Below are positions 63,172-64,000 of a stretch of DNA of 64,000 bases, in pieces (within the stretch, counting starts at the first letter, position 1; each line of letters begins with the position of its first letter). Under the pieces are notes generated by a model. It saw only the letters and a list, made by a program, of their open reading frames with translations. It was not told the origin of the DNA and made no database searches. Origin of the DNA: Lautropia sp. (GTDB lineage Bacteria; Pseudomonadota; Gammaproteobacteria; Burkholderiales; Burkholderiaceae_E); assembly GCA_030527825.1 (NCBI GenBank), contig JAUNAC010000001.1, positions 248,001 through 312,000 on the forward strand. Reading direction: 5' to 3'. The translations under genes and the position numbers were made by a program.

Positions 63172-63905
63172 ATCAGCCCCCGTGCCGGCAGCGCACGTGA
63201 CAACGACGCGCCCGCCATGTCCGCCAGCTGTTCGAGCACTACCGTCCCCATGCCTGTCTGAAACCGGTTGGGATCATCGCTCCCGATCACCAGCAGCCCA
63301 AAGCTGCGCGCCTCATTGCCAGCCCGCAGCGCCATGGCCGCCAGCGACGCCACCTCCTGACCGCGGTCCGGAAACCAGGCCAGTATTTCTTCCTGTGTCG
63401 CGGGGCCGCAATACGGCTGGTCCAGACGGTCAGCCCATTGCTGCAGCGTGGCGGATACCGGGCCCTGCGAAATATCGGCCAGACTGACATCCGCCCACAG
63501 ACGCACCACCACAAACGGCACATCAAAGCCGCGCTTCAGCCCTGCACACAGCAGCGCCGGCAAACGGCTGGCCTCCCGCTCTCCCAGCAGCGCATGGGCC
63601 AACCCCTGCATCTTCAGGGACAGGGCATCGTTTTCCCGGCCAATGCGCAAAAAATCCGCCAGACGCTTTTCCAGCATGCGGTTGGTATCGCGCAGCACCG
63701 TCACCTGACGCTCGATCAGGGAAATGGCCCGCCCGCCCTGCGGATGCCGCAGCTTCAGATGGCTCAGCATGTCGCGGTGCGACTCGAAAAATTCCGGGTT
63801 GCGCTGCAGCCAGACAGCGACCTCCTCAGCCCCCAGCGTCTCCAGCGCCAGCTGATGTTGCGAAACACCGGATGGTGCATCTCCCTGCACAGATGTGAAA
63901 CTCAT
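63168..63905 (-). CDS. DUF484 family protein (GAF-like)
   Basis: A 245-residue cytosolic protein with the DUF484 pattern: EEVAVWLQRNPEFFESHRDML, LKLRHPQGGRAISLIERQVTVLRDTNRMLEKRL, then a GAF-like C-terminal half (FVVVRLW, SLAAMALRAGNEARSFGLLVIGSDDPNRFQTGMGT). It commonly lies upstream of xerC. The ATG at 63905 follows AGGA and was preferred over a longer frame. Its role is not established. Confidence 0.9.
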   Translation of the reverse strand: MSFTSVQGDAPSGVSQHQLALETLGAEEVAVWLQRNPEFFESHRDMLSHLKLRHPQGGRAISLIERQVTVLRDTNRMLEKRLADFLRIGRENDALSLKMQGLAHALLGEREASRLPALLCAGLKRGFDVPFVVVRLWADVSLADISQGPVSATLQQWADRLDQPYCGPATQEEILAWFPDRGQEVASLAAMALRAGNEARSFGLLVIGSDDPNRFQTGMGTVVLEQLADMAGASLSRALPARGLI

Positions 63906-64000
63906 GTTGAATCCTGGAAAAACGCGAACAGTCACTGCCAATACCACCCTCTGACGCCCGACCTTTCAGGCCAGCGCCGACCTCTTGTCATCCCCTTCAG
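63906..64000. other. Window edge upstream of the DUF484 gene
   Basis: Ninety-five bases with no assignable gene. A minus-strand frame with a stop near 63965 could be the end of an upstream gene, but too little is visible to identify it. Confidence 0.3.

Overview
The window looks like a GC-rich (about 60% by eye) betaproteobacterial chromosome, most likely Burkholderiales and perhaps near Alcaligenaceae. The evidence is the housekeeping order secB-grxC-rhodanese-gpmA-S41 protease-moeB on the left and slmA-argB, hslVU, a STAS protein, dksA, a CobW GTPase, xerC and a DUF484 gene on the right. The genus is not determined. I saw no tRNA, rRNA, CRISPR array, insertion sequence or phage gene.

Between moeB (ends 5569) and slmA (ends 52597) lies about 47 kb devoted almost entirely to making and exporting surface polysaccharide. 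Three modules can be read. Module A (5.4-19.6 kb) has a PHP-type phosphatase-like protein, a Wzc-type tyrosine kinase, a glycosyltransferase and WecA on the minus strand. Diverging from these on the plus strand are a flippase, a polymerase/ligase, a TagA/WecG transferase, WecB and two alpha/beta hydrolases of the exosortase-associated type; a second, intact PHP phosphatase closes the module. Module B (19.7-33.8 kb) has wlbA, a second Wzc, a glycosyltransferase and a second flippase. Facing them is a tightly coupled minus-strand operon of LegC-like aminotransferase, 4,6-dehydratase, initiating sugar-phosphate transferase, glycosyltransferase, polymerase and a beta-helix lyase-like protein. Module C (34.3-52.4 kb) has wlbB, wlbC, a third flippase, a third polymerase/ligase, a NodB-like deacetylase, a glycosyltransferase and three tandem paralogous exported proteins of unknown function. 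A LmbE-like deacetylase, a glycosyltransferase, wlbD and a large exported beta-propeller protein come back from the other side.

Taken together there are three Wzx-like and three Wzy-like proteins, two Wzc kinases, two initiating transferases and two PHP proteins, so the cell probably makes two or three different polymers. WecA, WecB and the TagA/WecG protein could build a GlcNAc-ManNAc linkage unit. WlbA, B, C and D supply UDP-ManNAc(3NAc)A from UDP-GlcNAcA, but the 6-dehydrogenase that makes UDP-GlcNAcA is not here. The dehydratase/aminotransferase pair supplies a 4-amino-4,6-dideoxy sugar for the second initiating transferase.

The most unusual signals are: a run of 12 cytosines inside wecB (probable phase-variation switch); three tandem exported paralogues with a shared core of about 390 residues; a PHP phosphatase paralogue that has lost several metal-binding residues; in-frame 15-bp and 33-bp repeats in a polymerase tail and in the propeller protein; and a sigma-32-like promoter followed by two mutually exclusive hairpins in the hslVU leader.
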